Source: Saccharum officinarum (taxonomy: Eukaryota > Streptophyta > Magnoliopsida > Poales > Poaceae). From it: a stretch of DNA of 64,000 nucleotides. Shown in pieces: positions 10,539 to 19,693 of the stretch (positions are counted from its first letter, which is position 1; each line of letters opens with the position of its first letter). The stretch covers positions 17,526,214 to 17,590,213 of the forward strand of contig CM036188.1 in assembly GCA_020631735.1 (NCBI GenBank), read 5' to 3'. The notes beneath the pieces were generated by a model. That model did no database searches. It had not been told where the DNA came from and saw only the letters and a list, made by a program, of their open reading frames with translations. Made by a program: the position numbers and the translations under genes.

Positions 10539-10543
10539 CTCGC
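10539..10543. repeat. target-site duplication, left (CTCGC), of the gypsy element
   Basis: The five bases before the gypsy 5' LTR are CTCGC. The five after its 3' LTR (25051-25055) are CTCGT. Four of five match, consistent with a 5-bp target duplication with one later change. Confidence 0.75.
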
Positions 10544-11027
10544 TGTAACACCCCTGGGTGTTAAGCATGCATTAGCATCCAAAGCATTAGTCATAATCAT
10601 CTCATACATGGTTATCATTGCATGCAATATAGACCCTTTTAAATTTAAAGCTGAAAAACAATTACTCAAAACCCAAATTCTGCATTTAAGTGCTAAAGAG
10701 TGGTGAAATTTTGTGTAGCTACAATTTTAGATAATCTAGAAAAATAAACATGATTTTTGGAGCAACTCTTGAATTCAAATTCCTTCAAATTTTTGCTTTT
10801 AAAAATATTCTAGAAAAATGAATTTTTACTTAAAAAATTAGCTTTAAATCCCAAATTCAAAATCTATTTAGAATTTTGAAAAGTGCCCTACATGAAAGTT
10901 GTACAGAATTAAATTTTGAACAACTTTTATTTTAGGCAAAAGTTCTGAAAACCTCTTTTTCATCTTCAAATTCAAATTTGAAACAATAGAGAAATCTGAA
11001 AATTTAATTTATAAAATAAAAATGGTT

Positions 11028-11815
11028 TCTCGTTTTAGTGGGCCGCGGCTTCCCTTTCGGCCCGTGAGCAGACGCCGGCCTGGCCCGCTCACCCCCGCCC
11101 CCTCCCCGCGCGCAGCGCGCCCGCGCCAGCGCACGCTGCGTGGCTACCGCTCGCCGTCTCCGGCGTACGGGTGGCGAGCCGTGGGCTCCACCGGCCGCGC
11201 CACGCGCCCTAAAGCTGCACCCGCTCCCCCCTCGCTAGCACACGCTCGTTTTCGCCTCGCTCGGCTTCGCACGAGCAGCAGCAGCCGCCGCTCTCGCCTC
11301 CTCGCGCCGCCGCCGCTCCGCCCGAGACGAACACCGCGTCCCGCTCAACGCCCGCCACCTCCCGATTGTCTCGCCACCGGCTCCGCCACCTTCTCCTCTT
11401 CTCCGAACGGCGGCTCGGTATCCCTTGTTCGACGACGGTGAGGCTCAATTTCTCCTCTTCCCGCGCGCGCCACCGTCGGGCCGCCGGGCTCGAGCTCCGC
11501 CACCGGCGCCCTCGCTCCCTCCTTCTTCCCTTGCTTCGCGCGATCGTGCTCGCCATCCTTGCGCGGGAGTCCTGCGTGCTCGGGGATGCAACTCGAAGCC
11601 GGAGGACGGCCGTTGGCCGACGGCGACCACCGCTTCGCCCCCGCGACGTCGGGACGCCGGCACCATGGCCGCCGCCCGCACTTCGCCCCTCCTCTCTGCT
11701 CTCTGGGCAAACGGCCTTGGGCCGAACCAACGAGCCGGCCGCCTCTCTTTTTCCCGCACGCGCACCGGTTGAAAACGGCCGTGGGCCGGTGGTTTCAAGT
11801 GGGCTGGCCCGTTAA
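11028..11815. promoter_or_regulatory. GC-rich block with TGGGCC/GGCCCA motifs in the 5' LTR
   Basis: About 790 bases of very GC-rich, CpG-rich sequence sit inside an AT-rich LTR. TGGGCC or GGCCCA-like words occur at both edges (near 11039, 11060, 11718, 11783 and 11800). In plants TGGGCC/T is the site II element bound by TCP factors near promoters of highly expressed genes. The matching block in the 3' LTR is 21590-22395. Long reading frames on both strands here follow from the low stop-codon frequency of GC-rich DNA. Confidence 0.5.
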
Positions 11816-12821
11816 ACGATTTCCAAATTTTGTTTTTGAATTTCTATTTTGTTTTGGGAAAAAAAATACTTGGAAAATGTTTGTGTACAATTTATAGCTC
11901 CAAAAATCATGAAACAAAGTTTGAAATGTTCCTCTTGAATAGATCTACAGTTTAAAAATATTTCATGATAAATTTGTGACACTTTTCTGTGTAGTTTTAT
12001 TTAATTGCTATAAATCTGATATCTTAGAAATGTGTAGTAAATAAAATAATGAAGGGAAAAATGTGATTCTTGTTGCTTTAATCTTTATTAGTGATGTACT
12101 TTCTAGGAAAAATATTAGTGAAGCATGTTCTGTGAAAATTATTGAAGTGTAGTTCAAATGTCTTTAATTAATAATCTTTGTTATTTTTAGTAGGGAGCTA
12201 AATTTGTATAAAACCTACATGTGATAATTTTTGTAATATGTTAGTTTACTGTTAGTAACATAGGAAAAATGTGAAATCTGTTGTTTGATACTTTTTCTAG
12301 TACAAAATAATTTCATGCTCATTATTATGCTATACCTTGTTTATTTTGTACAGATAGTTTTACTTATTCAATTCTCATGAAAATTTAGTAGTAGGTTAGT
12401 TAGGGTAAGGGTAAGCTACTGTAATTTTTGTAGATTTTTATCTACACCAGAAATAGGTGTTACTGTGTAACCGTAGTTAAATAGGGAATAAAAGATTATT
12501 CTTTATGAGAAATTAAGAGAAATAAAATATGTTTGGTGTATCTTTGAAGCATCAACATGCCTTGCTGATGTTGTTGAGTTAGGTTGGTAAGCTTTGGTAG
12601 CTTAGGTTCACTTGTATGTGTAGATGATAGGCTAACTAATAGAAGAATAAGGTGCATGTTTTAGGGTACATGTTCTTGGATGACGTTGACTACCTTGTAG
12701 AAGAAATAGTTATATTCAAACTGCTCATTCCATGTGCTCATCTGCATCTCATGTCATCAAAGCACTCCACCACAATCCGATGCATCCTTCGCATGTTTGC
12801 TTATGCACTTGCATCATACAG

Positions 12822-13033
12822 GATCGCAGGAGGAGTCGCAGGTAGCAGTACCGGAGGAGCAATTTGACGGATCAGCAGGAGCCCAGGCACAGGAGGTGCC
12901 CGAGGAGGAAGAGTCAGGCGAGGAGCTGCCAGAGTGCGTTGACCACCATCCTAGCTCGTTCGAAAGAGGCAAGCCCCGGAGCATTTTAAGTCTCCTATTT
13001 TATAAAAGTTGTTCCTTACTACATGAACTATAG
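12822..13033 (+). CDS. short acidic ORF in the 5' LTR, Glu/Gln-rich, possible exon
   Basis: The frame reads GSQEESQVAVPEEQ, then QEVPEEEESGEELPECVDHH, then FERGKP, and stops at 13031-13033. It is directly preceded by ATCATACAG, a good 3' splice-site sequence. There is no ATG at the boundary, so it would be an internal exon. The 3' LTR has the same frame open (23417-23629) with conservative changes, and the GC-rich codons contrast with the AT-rich surroundings. I do not recognise the protein. It may be a leader peptide exon typical of this LTR family or chance. Confidence 0.35.
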
Positions 13034-14029
13034 TTATATATATTGTTGCATTAAGTTATAGGAGTTGAGTGAAACCGTTGTTGCATTATTACCTTGGCCA
13101 CCGAATTATCTTTCACCCTGTTAGGTCAGGATCGAGTAAATTGCTTAGCCATGCTTAGACCGGTAGAAGTCGGGTGATTTCCTGTCACCTGCGAGTTATA
13201 GGTGGATACGGGTTATGGTTAGCTGTAATTGTGATCATAAAAAGTAACCAAGTGTTGATGGATAAACAAAGACCGGGCGGAGTCTTATAGGGTTTTGGAC
13301 TATAGTGATTCCGTCTGTGTCAATTAAGGACCGATCGTTGCTCGTCCCTCTTGTCATGTTGAACGCATGCCTCACATTTAGCTGGCCGAATAAAGTACCT
13401 TTCGACCGCGAAGCTAGTGACACTTTTCGAGCCGAGATAAACTCGGGTTGGCAGACTGGTGTTGAAGGGGTGTAACGGGGACGCGAAGAGTGAGCCCAAG
13501 GTGCGTCCTGGCAGTCGGGCGGTCCCTGGGTAGTGCGATCCATGATTGTTATCCCGCGGCTTCTTGGAAAGTGTCATTGGTGATCTACGCGACCCTGACG
13601 GGGGAAGCAGGGTTTGTGTGAGGAATAAATCTCCAGCTGGATAGGAATTCGATTCGAATCGCCGTCGCTCCCGGTTAGTGAGCACTTGACTCGAGCTATG
13701 GCATCGTAGTAACATTAATGGAACACTGATGGTTAAGTGAATGATGTTGGAAATGCTAAACCTGATATGGTAATCTAGATTGTTAATGATGAATCAAGTG
13801 ATTGTTCTAGCAATAGATGCTTACCTAGCTTGAATAGGTTATACTAAAAGTGATGCAAAAAGTACTGGTATAGTTTTCATAACAACTTATGCTTTTCGCA
13901 AATGAGTCAAGCCAGTCCAATCTATAAAGCCTTGCATGATCCTTGGTGTCCTTTATTTCTGTTTTTTGACGGGTAAGTCTAGCTGAGTACATTCTCGTAC
14001 TCAGGGCGTTGTTCCCATTGTTGTTGCAG

Positions 14030-14146
14030 ATGGTCAGATGTACTATGGGTACTGCTCCAACTGTCTGTATCCGGCGATGGGCGACAACTAGGACCTTGGG
14101 CAAGGGTCACTCTGTTCGTCTTATCTACTGCTTTTGTGGACCATGA
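14030..14146 (+). CDS. 38-codon ORF near the end of the 5' LTR, behind a splice-acceptor-like sequence
   Basis: ATG at 14030 directly follows TTGTTGTTGCAG, a pyrimidine-rich 3' splice-site sequence. The peptide starts MVRCTMGTAP and contains an Arg-rich middle. The frame is also open in the 3' LTR (24628-24744), with a different stop codon (TAA instead of TGA). No family is recognised. It could be an upstream ORF of the genomic RNA or chance. Confidence 0.3.
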   Translation: MVRCTMGTAPTVCIRRWATTRTLGKGHSVRLIYCFCGP

Positions 14147-14451
14147 CTATCTACTGGCACTGTATTTGAACTAAGTGTGTGTGTAAAACTACTTGCTTCC
14201 GCTATGTTATTTTGAACTATGTTGTAATAACTTTTATTCGAACTCCGATGTACTCCACTTTTATTGTGAACTCTATGTATCATGTGAACTGTGGCTGCTA
14301 AATCAGTACGATCTTGGTTGTATGTTGGTTGGTTTGAAATCCCTCGTGATTTCACGGAATCTCGGGTTATACGGGTTTAAGTTTGATAAATTAACCGCCT
14401 CGGTGGAAGATTTTCTTACTTAATCTCGTATAATTACGTTGATCCGTTACA

Positions 14452-14466
14452 GCTGGTCGGAGCATG
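14452..14466 (+). promoter_or_regulatory. degenerate primer-binding site after the 5' LTR
   Basis: GCTGGTCGGAGCATG follows the LTR end directly. TGGT-GAGC resembles TGGTATCAGAGC, the complement of initiator-tRNA-Met used by most plant LTR elements, but the centre does not match. It is called from position more than from sequence. Confidence 0.4.
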
Positions 14467-15230
14467 GTTTAGCATGTTGCTGTTCACATGGGTATTTAAA
14501 AACAAAACTGTGTTTTCAACTAAGCTTTTAAATTTAAGAGTGTGCCAGTGGTCATATCCTTTATGCCCAATAAGGACTCTAGGTGGCTTAATTAAGTACT
14601 AACTTGGGGTTTGCATCATATTTGAAATTTTGTCGCTCATACGGCGTGCTATTGTATGAGTGCCATTCAATTGAGTGGTAATGTATGGATCAATTCCCTC
14701 TACGCCTTGTAAGTGAGAGTTGTGAGAGCATGGTCGGATACACTGCCGATCTAGGGGAGTGCTTATGTGATACCGAAATACTTACGTGCCATGCGCATGT
14801 TCGTATGAGGGTATTCAAATGGTGGGACTTCCGTCATGCGGTGACGATGCCGTCAATAGGACGATGATTCGGGTAGTTGTTACCGTTATACTCGTATCTG
14901 GGATGCGTGTAGAGCGAGTAACTTACTTTACTGCTTTCTTGCATATTTTCATACTGTGAGGTTTGGGCTGAAGTGACTTTCTGCAGGTACATAACAACGC
15001 TTTCGAGTAGTACGTATTAGTTACGTTACAAGAGATCGTTGTATGCCACCGTTTATTCCGTTAGTAGTTATTAGTTTTCTAAGTTTGTGAGGACGTACGG
15101 AACGTGCATGTATCATGTTGTGCATTTCATTCATGGCATTGTTCCTCCCCTTATAAGTTGATTATCTCATTTCGATAAAAATGCCAACTTAAAAATCTGT
15201 TCTCACCACGGTAATAAAATTTTGCTACAG
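14467..15230 (+). other. gypsy leader region, no gene recognised
   Basis: About 760 bases lie between the primer site and the H3-like ORF. Only short reading frames occur (for example 14685-14867) and no family is recognised. The stretch ends with AATTTTGCTACAG, a splice-acceptor-like sequence immediately before the ATG at 15231. Confidence 0.5.
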
Positions 15231-16276
15231 ATGGCACGTACCAAGCAGACAGCCCGCAAGTCCACCGGCAGAGCTCCCCGTCATCAGCTTGCTCCACGCA
15301 CTCGTCAGCGCCACACTTTTCTTGGAGAGTTTGGGATGCCTACGCTCTTGTGGAGAGTACTCAGCTATGTAGGCTATCCTGATGGATGGAGCCCGCTACT
15401 TTTGGTCGAATGAGCGGTTGGGGAAGGACTTTTGGTGACTGTGGAAGCAGTAGTTCGTCCCGAGGTGATGGTTCTGAGTGGACCGGTTGGCATTTTGAGT
15501 CAACTGCAGGACCCCTGAAGAAGCCGCTGAGAGGGCAGCCTTTGGGATCCTGAGGATATCATGGATCGCTTTCCTCAGGAGTTGGCAGCAGCTATAGTTG
15601 GAGTCTTTCCGAGGGGCAACCCCTCCACTGACTCATGGCAGCAGGCAAGAGGAAGATCTCTGGAGATTAGCGCCGCAGAAGCACAGAACAGTGACAACCC
15701 GCTATGAGTGCCATGTTCGCAGTGATGAGGGCCTTTGATGGAGTGGAAGGTAGCCTGAGACGTGTGTCTAGTGCTCTTGGTCAGGCTCGTGATGACCGCC
15801 GTCAGCTTCAGAGAGATCACGACGCCGAGATTGAGAGGCTCAACACAGAGATGGCTCAGTTGACTCGTCAGAGAGATCAGGCTAGCTAGAGGACTGTGGC
15901 TTTCGAAGGAGATGTACGTGCCCTGAGAGAGCAGGTTGGGCGACTAACCACCGCCAACAGGAATGCTGAGCGCATGTTGACTCATGTGCTCCATCAGAGG
16001 AATGAAGCCTGGTCCGCAGAGAATGTGTTGAGGGCTAGATAGTTTGAGCTAGAGCAACAGCTGGCATATGCGGAGGAATATAATGACAATATACATGAGG
16101 AGGTTCATCGGCTGAACAATCAACTCAACCCCTATGTTCCTCCTGGTGCGGCAGAGATGGATTTGAATGAATTTGAAGATCCTGAAGAGCCCGAAGCACC
16201 AGTTGGGGAGCACCACGACGCTGCTAATGGCGACGACGCCAATGTCTCGGACTTAGACAGCGACCACGATGAGTAG
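15231..16276 (+). pseudogene. extra ORF upstream of gag: histone H3-tail mimic, coiled coil, acidic tail
   Basis: ATG at 15231 opens MARTKQTARKSTGRAPRHQL. Residues 2-13 are identical to the first twelve of mature histone H3 (ARTKQTARKSTG). One Gly is then missing and K14 and K18 are replaced by R and H, while K4, K9 and S10 are kept. After LLLVE there is an in-frame TGA (15411), then readable stretches in the same frame with further stops (about 15516 and 15702), including MDRFPQELAAAIVGVFPRGN. From about 15704 another frame gives a long Arg/Glu/Leu/Gln coiled coil (SSALGQARDDRRQLQRDH, AEIERLNTEMAQL). It ends in a strongly acidic tail, DDANVSDLDSDHDE, with the stop at 16274-16276. At least two stops and one frameshift interrupt it. 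The intact protein would be about 340 residues. Function is unknown; a nuclear, chromatin-directed accessory protein is an inference. It is not a standard gag, protease or env. Confidence 0.7.
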
Positions 16277-16640
16277 GCTAGTAGTTGTTGCGCTAGCTAC
16301 TAGGTTCCTTCTACATGATCTTTTGCTTTGTTGGCACGTTGGGCATGTAATAATGAGTAGAAAGACTAAGGCTTTGATGTATTGTTGGAAAGCTTGGATG
16401 TGTTTGTGGCGGTATCCGAACATCAAAAAGTCTAGTGTATGTATGCTGGCAACTTGGTTGTAATGGACGCGATGTGTGCGCTTTAAGTAATCTAATTAGT
16501 GGTGTTGTGTTAATTGGAATGACTTATTGTGCCCCTGTTTTATTGTATGAATTTATTCTCTCCAGTAAATTCAGTTCAGCATGATTTTTCATTCGGTCGC
16601 AATTCCTACAACATCACCTAATAATTACTGTTGCTGAAAC
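16277..16640 (+). other. spacer between the H3-like ORF and gag
   Basis: About 360 bases without a recognised gene, T-rich toward the end. It closes with TGTTGCTGAAACATGCAG directly before ATGCCGAAC, again a splice-acceptor-like sequence before an ATG. Confidence 0.45.
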
Positions 16641-17740
16641 ATGCAGATGCCGAACACTCGTCGTACCGTGTATGGTGCCGCTGAGGCTGGTGGCAGTGCA
16701 GCTGCTAGTGATGACCGTGATCCACCACCGCCTCCTCCACCCTACACTGCGGAACAGTTTTTCGCACAATTTCTTGGAAGCCAACGTAATATGGAGAGCA
16801 TGCAACAGAATATGGAAGCTGCGTTGCGCAGTATCGCAGACAACACCCGTCGGGGATAAACCTGGGTGGGCACGAAGCAAATCAGTACAGCAGTTTCAAG
16901 GACTTCATGGATACTCGTCCCCGATCTTTAAGGAAGCCGCAGAACCCTTGGATGCAGAAGAGTGGATTAATACTATGGAAGACAAGTTCCGTGTCTTGAG
17001 AATGACTGAAGTGTTGAAGACTGAGTATGCAGCTCATCAGCTTCAAGGTCCGGCAGGAATGTGGTGGAAACATCACCGCACCACTTTTCCTCCCCACGCT
17101 CACATCACTTGGAGGGAGTTCACCGAAGCCTTCCGTGGAACGTACATTCCACCTGGTCTGACCGAGATGAAGCTTGGGAATTCCTGGCACTGAATCAAGG
17201 CACGAAGACTGTAACTCAATATCTACATGCATTCAATAACCTGAGCCGTTATGCCCCTGATATGGTGAATACTGAGGCCAAGAAGATCGCTAGCTTCAAG
17301 AGAGGCCTGAATCCCAAGATGATGAAACATGTGGGTACAAATATGAGGACTGGTTTCAATGATTTCGTTAGTGACTGTCTGAAGCAAGAGAAGAACAACA
17401 ATGTTTATGCTGCTTCCAAGATCCGTAAGAGAGCTTTCGAGTCGGGTTCGTCCCAGTCCAGAGCCCCAGTGGCCAACCGTCCAGCTTATCGATCGCCTGC
17501 CCCAGGTGCAAGGTTTAGGCCACCGCAAAGGAAGAATCAGAATGCTCAGCAACCCCAGAGGAACCAGAAACCATTCAAGATGGCATTGCCTCAGGCGAAG
17601 ACAGGACAAGGCAGTTCATCTGGAACTGTGGCTCAAGTGAAGGGACCGTGCTTCAACTGCAACCAACCCGGACACTTTGCAAAGTTTTGTCCCTACCCTA
17701 AGAAACAGCAGACGCAGTATCAAGCTCGTGTGCATCACAC
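16641..17740 (+). pseudogene. gag: gypsy gag with CCHC knuckle, two frameshifts
   Basis: The start is MQMPNTRRTVYG at 16641; the second ATG at 16647 directly after CAG is an alternative start. A proline run and EQFFAQFLGSQ follow. A frameshift near 16850 moves to the frame with DAEEWINTMEDKF, GMWWKHHRTTF and WREFTEAFRGTYIPP, the retrotransposon gag domain. A second shift near 17165 leads to EFLALNQGTKTVTQYLHAFN and GLNPKMMKHV. A basic Gln/Asn/Pro-rich stretch then leads to the zinc knuckle CFNCNQPGHFAKFC at about 17651-17692. Gag forms the particle and binds RNA through the knuckle. Both shifts are consistent with one-base indels, so this copy cannot make full Gag as read. Confidence 0.9.
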
Positions 17741-18196
17741 CACCGTGGATGACATCCCTGAAGGAGAACCGGTAACAGCTGGTATGTTTTCTATCAACAA
17801 TCATCCTGCAGTAGTCTTGTTTGATTCCGGATCATCTCATTCCTTTGTAAGTCAAGCATTTGTTAAGAGGCATGAGCAAAAGATAGTTGAATTGGGATGT
17901 GCATATAAAATCAGTTCAGCTGGGGCTGATCTGTTGACTAATCAGATAGTTCAGGGAGTAACCCTAAACATATCAAACGGCAATATAAGCTTAATCTGAT
18001 AGTCATGCCAGGGTTAGTTTTGGATGTGATCATGGGTATGAACTGGATGAATAAGATGGGGGTAGTAATCGATGTTGGAGGAAGGAGTATCTCTCTTAAG
18101 GAACCAAGTGGAGAAGGTACCTTTCGGGTGGTCCTACCTCGGAAAGTAGACCTAGCTAGCACGACTTGTGCGGTCCAAACTACTCTGCTAGCCTAG
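17741..18196 (+). pseudogene. pol: gypsy aspartic protease
   Basis: The retropepsin active site is VLFDSGSSHSFVSQAF at about 17815-17862. After NISNGN the frame is lost at about 17985 by a one-base indel and closes at 17999. The protein continues in the frame starting MPGLVLDVIMGMNWMNK at 18005, the usual end of the protease domain (ILGMDWL-like). A TAG at 18194-18196 interrupts the linker to RT; CAG or CAA to TAG is a single C-to-T change. The enzyme would cut the Gag-Pol polyprotein. Confidence 0.85.
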
Positions 18197-18202
18197 ATTC
18201 TA

Positions 18203-19141
18203 GTGGTCTGTGAGTTTCTAGATGTGTTTTCGGATGAGTTACCTGGACTTCCACCAGACCGAGATGTTGAGTTTGCCATTGAGTTAATTCCGGGAACAGC
18301 ACCGATCTCGAGAAGGCCCTATCGGATGCCTCCCAATGAGTTAGCCGAATTGAAGAAGCAACTCCAGGACTTACTAAAGAAAGGTTTGATTCGTCCCAGC
18401 TCGTCTGAATGGGGATGCCCTGCTCTATTTGTGAAAAAGAAGAAGGATAACTCCTTACACATGTGCATGGATTATCGACCACTGAATGCAGTGACAATTA
18501 AAAACAAGTATCCTCTTCCTCGGATTGATATCTTGTTTGACCAATTGTCTAAAGCCAAAGTGTTCTCTAAGATAGATTTGAGATCAGGATACCATCAGAT
18601 AAAGATTAGGCCGCAAGATGTGCCTAAGACTACGTTCTCTACCAGATATGGCTTGTACGAGTATCTTGTCATGTCCTTCGGATTGACAAATGCTCCTGCA
18701 TACTTTATGTATCTGATGAATTCTGTTTTCATGCCAGAGTTGGACAAGTTTGTGATTGTGTTCATTGATGACATTCTAATATATTCAGAGAATGAAGAAG
18801 ATCACGCAGAGCACCTCAGGATTGTCTTGACTAGACTCAGAGAACATCGACTGTATGCGAAGTTCAGCAAGTGTGAGTTCTGGCTTAAGACAGTTCCTTT
18901 TCTCGGCCACGTGTTGTCTGAAAATGGCATTTCCGTAGACCCTAGTAAGGTGCAAGAGGTTATGGACTGGAAGTCACCAACCTCAGTGCATGAAGTTCGC
19001 AGTTTTCTTGGTTTAGCCGGTTACTATCGTCGCTTCATACCGGATTTCTCGAAGATTGCCAAACCAATGACAAGCCTGTTACAGAAGGATCATAAGTTTG
19101 TATGGACAGAGGAGTGCGAGGCACCTTTCTACACCTTGTGA
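18203..19141 (+). pseudogene. pol: gypsy reverse transcriptase
   Basis: The motifs are in order: [83 protein letters not shown] with the first catalytic Asp, [11 protein letters not shown] and the FIDDILIYS box (about 18765-18790). [16 protein letters not shown] and [13 protein letters not shown] complete the thumb. One codon differs from the family norm in the NAPA-FM motif (Tyr). The frame is continuous to 19141, where TGA interrupts the junction with RNase H; CGA to TGA is likely. It copies element RNA into DNA. Confidence 0.9.
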
Positions 19142-19144
19142 AAG

Positions 19145-19642
19145 TTGTTGACCACTGCTCCTGTTCTGGCCCAACCGGATATAGAAAAGTCGTTTGATGT
19201 GTTCTGTGATGCATCTAAGAATGGGTTAGGATGTGTACTAATGCAAAATGGAAGGGTCATTGCCTATGCCTCACGTCAATTGAGGAAGCATGAAGTTAAC
19301 TATCCTACACATGATTTGGAGCTTACAGCAGTAGTGCATGCTCTAAAGATTTGGAGACACTACCTAATGGGTAATGTGTGTAACCTCTTTACAGATCATA
19401 AGAGTCTCAAATACATTTTTACCCAATCTGAGTTGAACATGCGACAAAGAAGATGGTTAGAGCTGATAAAGGACTATAATCTAAACATACATTATCATCC
19501 AGGGAAGGCTAATGTAGTAGCAGATGCACTGAGCAGAAAATCACATGCTATTGATGTGCAACCGTTGTTTGAAGAAGAGTTCAATTTGTTACACCCTGCT
19601 GTGTTGCATAATATTCAGATCAGTTGTACTCTGGAAAACTAG
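19145..19642 (+). pseudogene. pol: gypsy RNase H
   Basis: This continues the RT in the same frame. It contains [18 protein letters not shown] (first Asp), [20 protein letters not shown] (catalytic Glu) and [15 protein letters not shown] (Asp), and ends [19 protein letters not shown] (last Asp). These are the RT_RNaseH hallmarks of Ty3/gypsy elements. A TAG at 19640-19642 separates it from integrase; Gln CAG to TAG is one transition. The RNase H removes the RNA template after first-strand synthesis. Confidence 0.9.
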
Positions 19643-19693
19643 ATCATTGAAGGTCAGAGGACAGATAAGGGAATCTTTCATATCAAGGAGAAG

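Larger units (their letters stand above)
7051..10543 (+). mobile_element. Sirevirus, second copy of the RT-to-LTR part
   Basis: Bases 7051 to ~10040 repeat 3944-6950 in the same order: the RT YVDD box, RNase H, the non-coding 3' region, the polypurine tract and the LTR. The sequences are nearly identical and differ mostly by single-base indels. After 10040 the LTR continues beyond the point reached before the gap, up to the insertion of the gypsy element at 10544. This may be one locus assembled twice (unmerged contig ends or two haplotypes) or a true tandem duplication; the first is more likely. Confidence 0.8.
9089..10543 (+). repeat. Sirevirus 3' LTR, part before the nested gypsy insertion
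   Basis: The LTR starts TGAAAGCCCAAG and runs through the palindromic array and a TATA box into the transcribed part. At 10543/10544 it is interrupted by the Ty3/gypsy element. The remainder resumes at 25056. The two parts together give an LTR of about 1.9 kb. Confidence 0.85.
10544..14451 (+). repeat. gypsy 5' LTR (3908 bp)
   Basis: It begins TGTAACACCCCTGGG and ends GATCCGTTACA. It is co-linear with the 3' LTR; the main differences are small indels in the GC-rich part (11040-11815). It holds an AT-rich start, a GC-rich block, a long AT-rich stretch and then two short ORFs shared with the 3' LTR. A TATAAAATA word at 11011-11019 lies just before the GC-rich block and could be the core promoter. 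Confidence 0.9.

Noticed and set aside
11022..11815. Long overlapping ORFs on both strands in the 5' LTR GC-rich block (also 21566-22382 and 28414-29223)
   Set aside because: GC-rich sequence has few stop codons. The frames overlap on both strands, differ between the two LTRs by frameshifts and show no domain.
15231..15413. A functional histone H3 gene or pseudogene
   Set aside because: Only the first ~20 residues resemble H3. The histone fold is absent, and the frame leads into coiled-coil sequence inside a retrotransposon.
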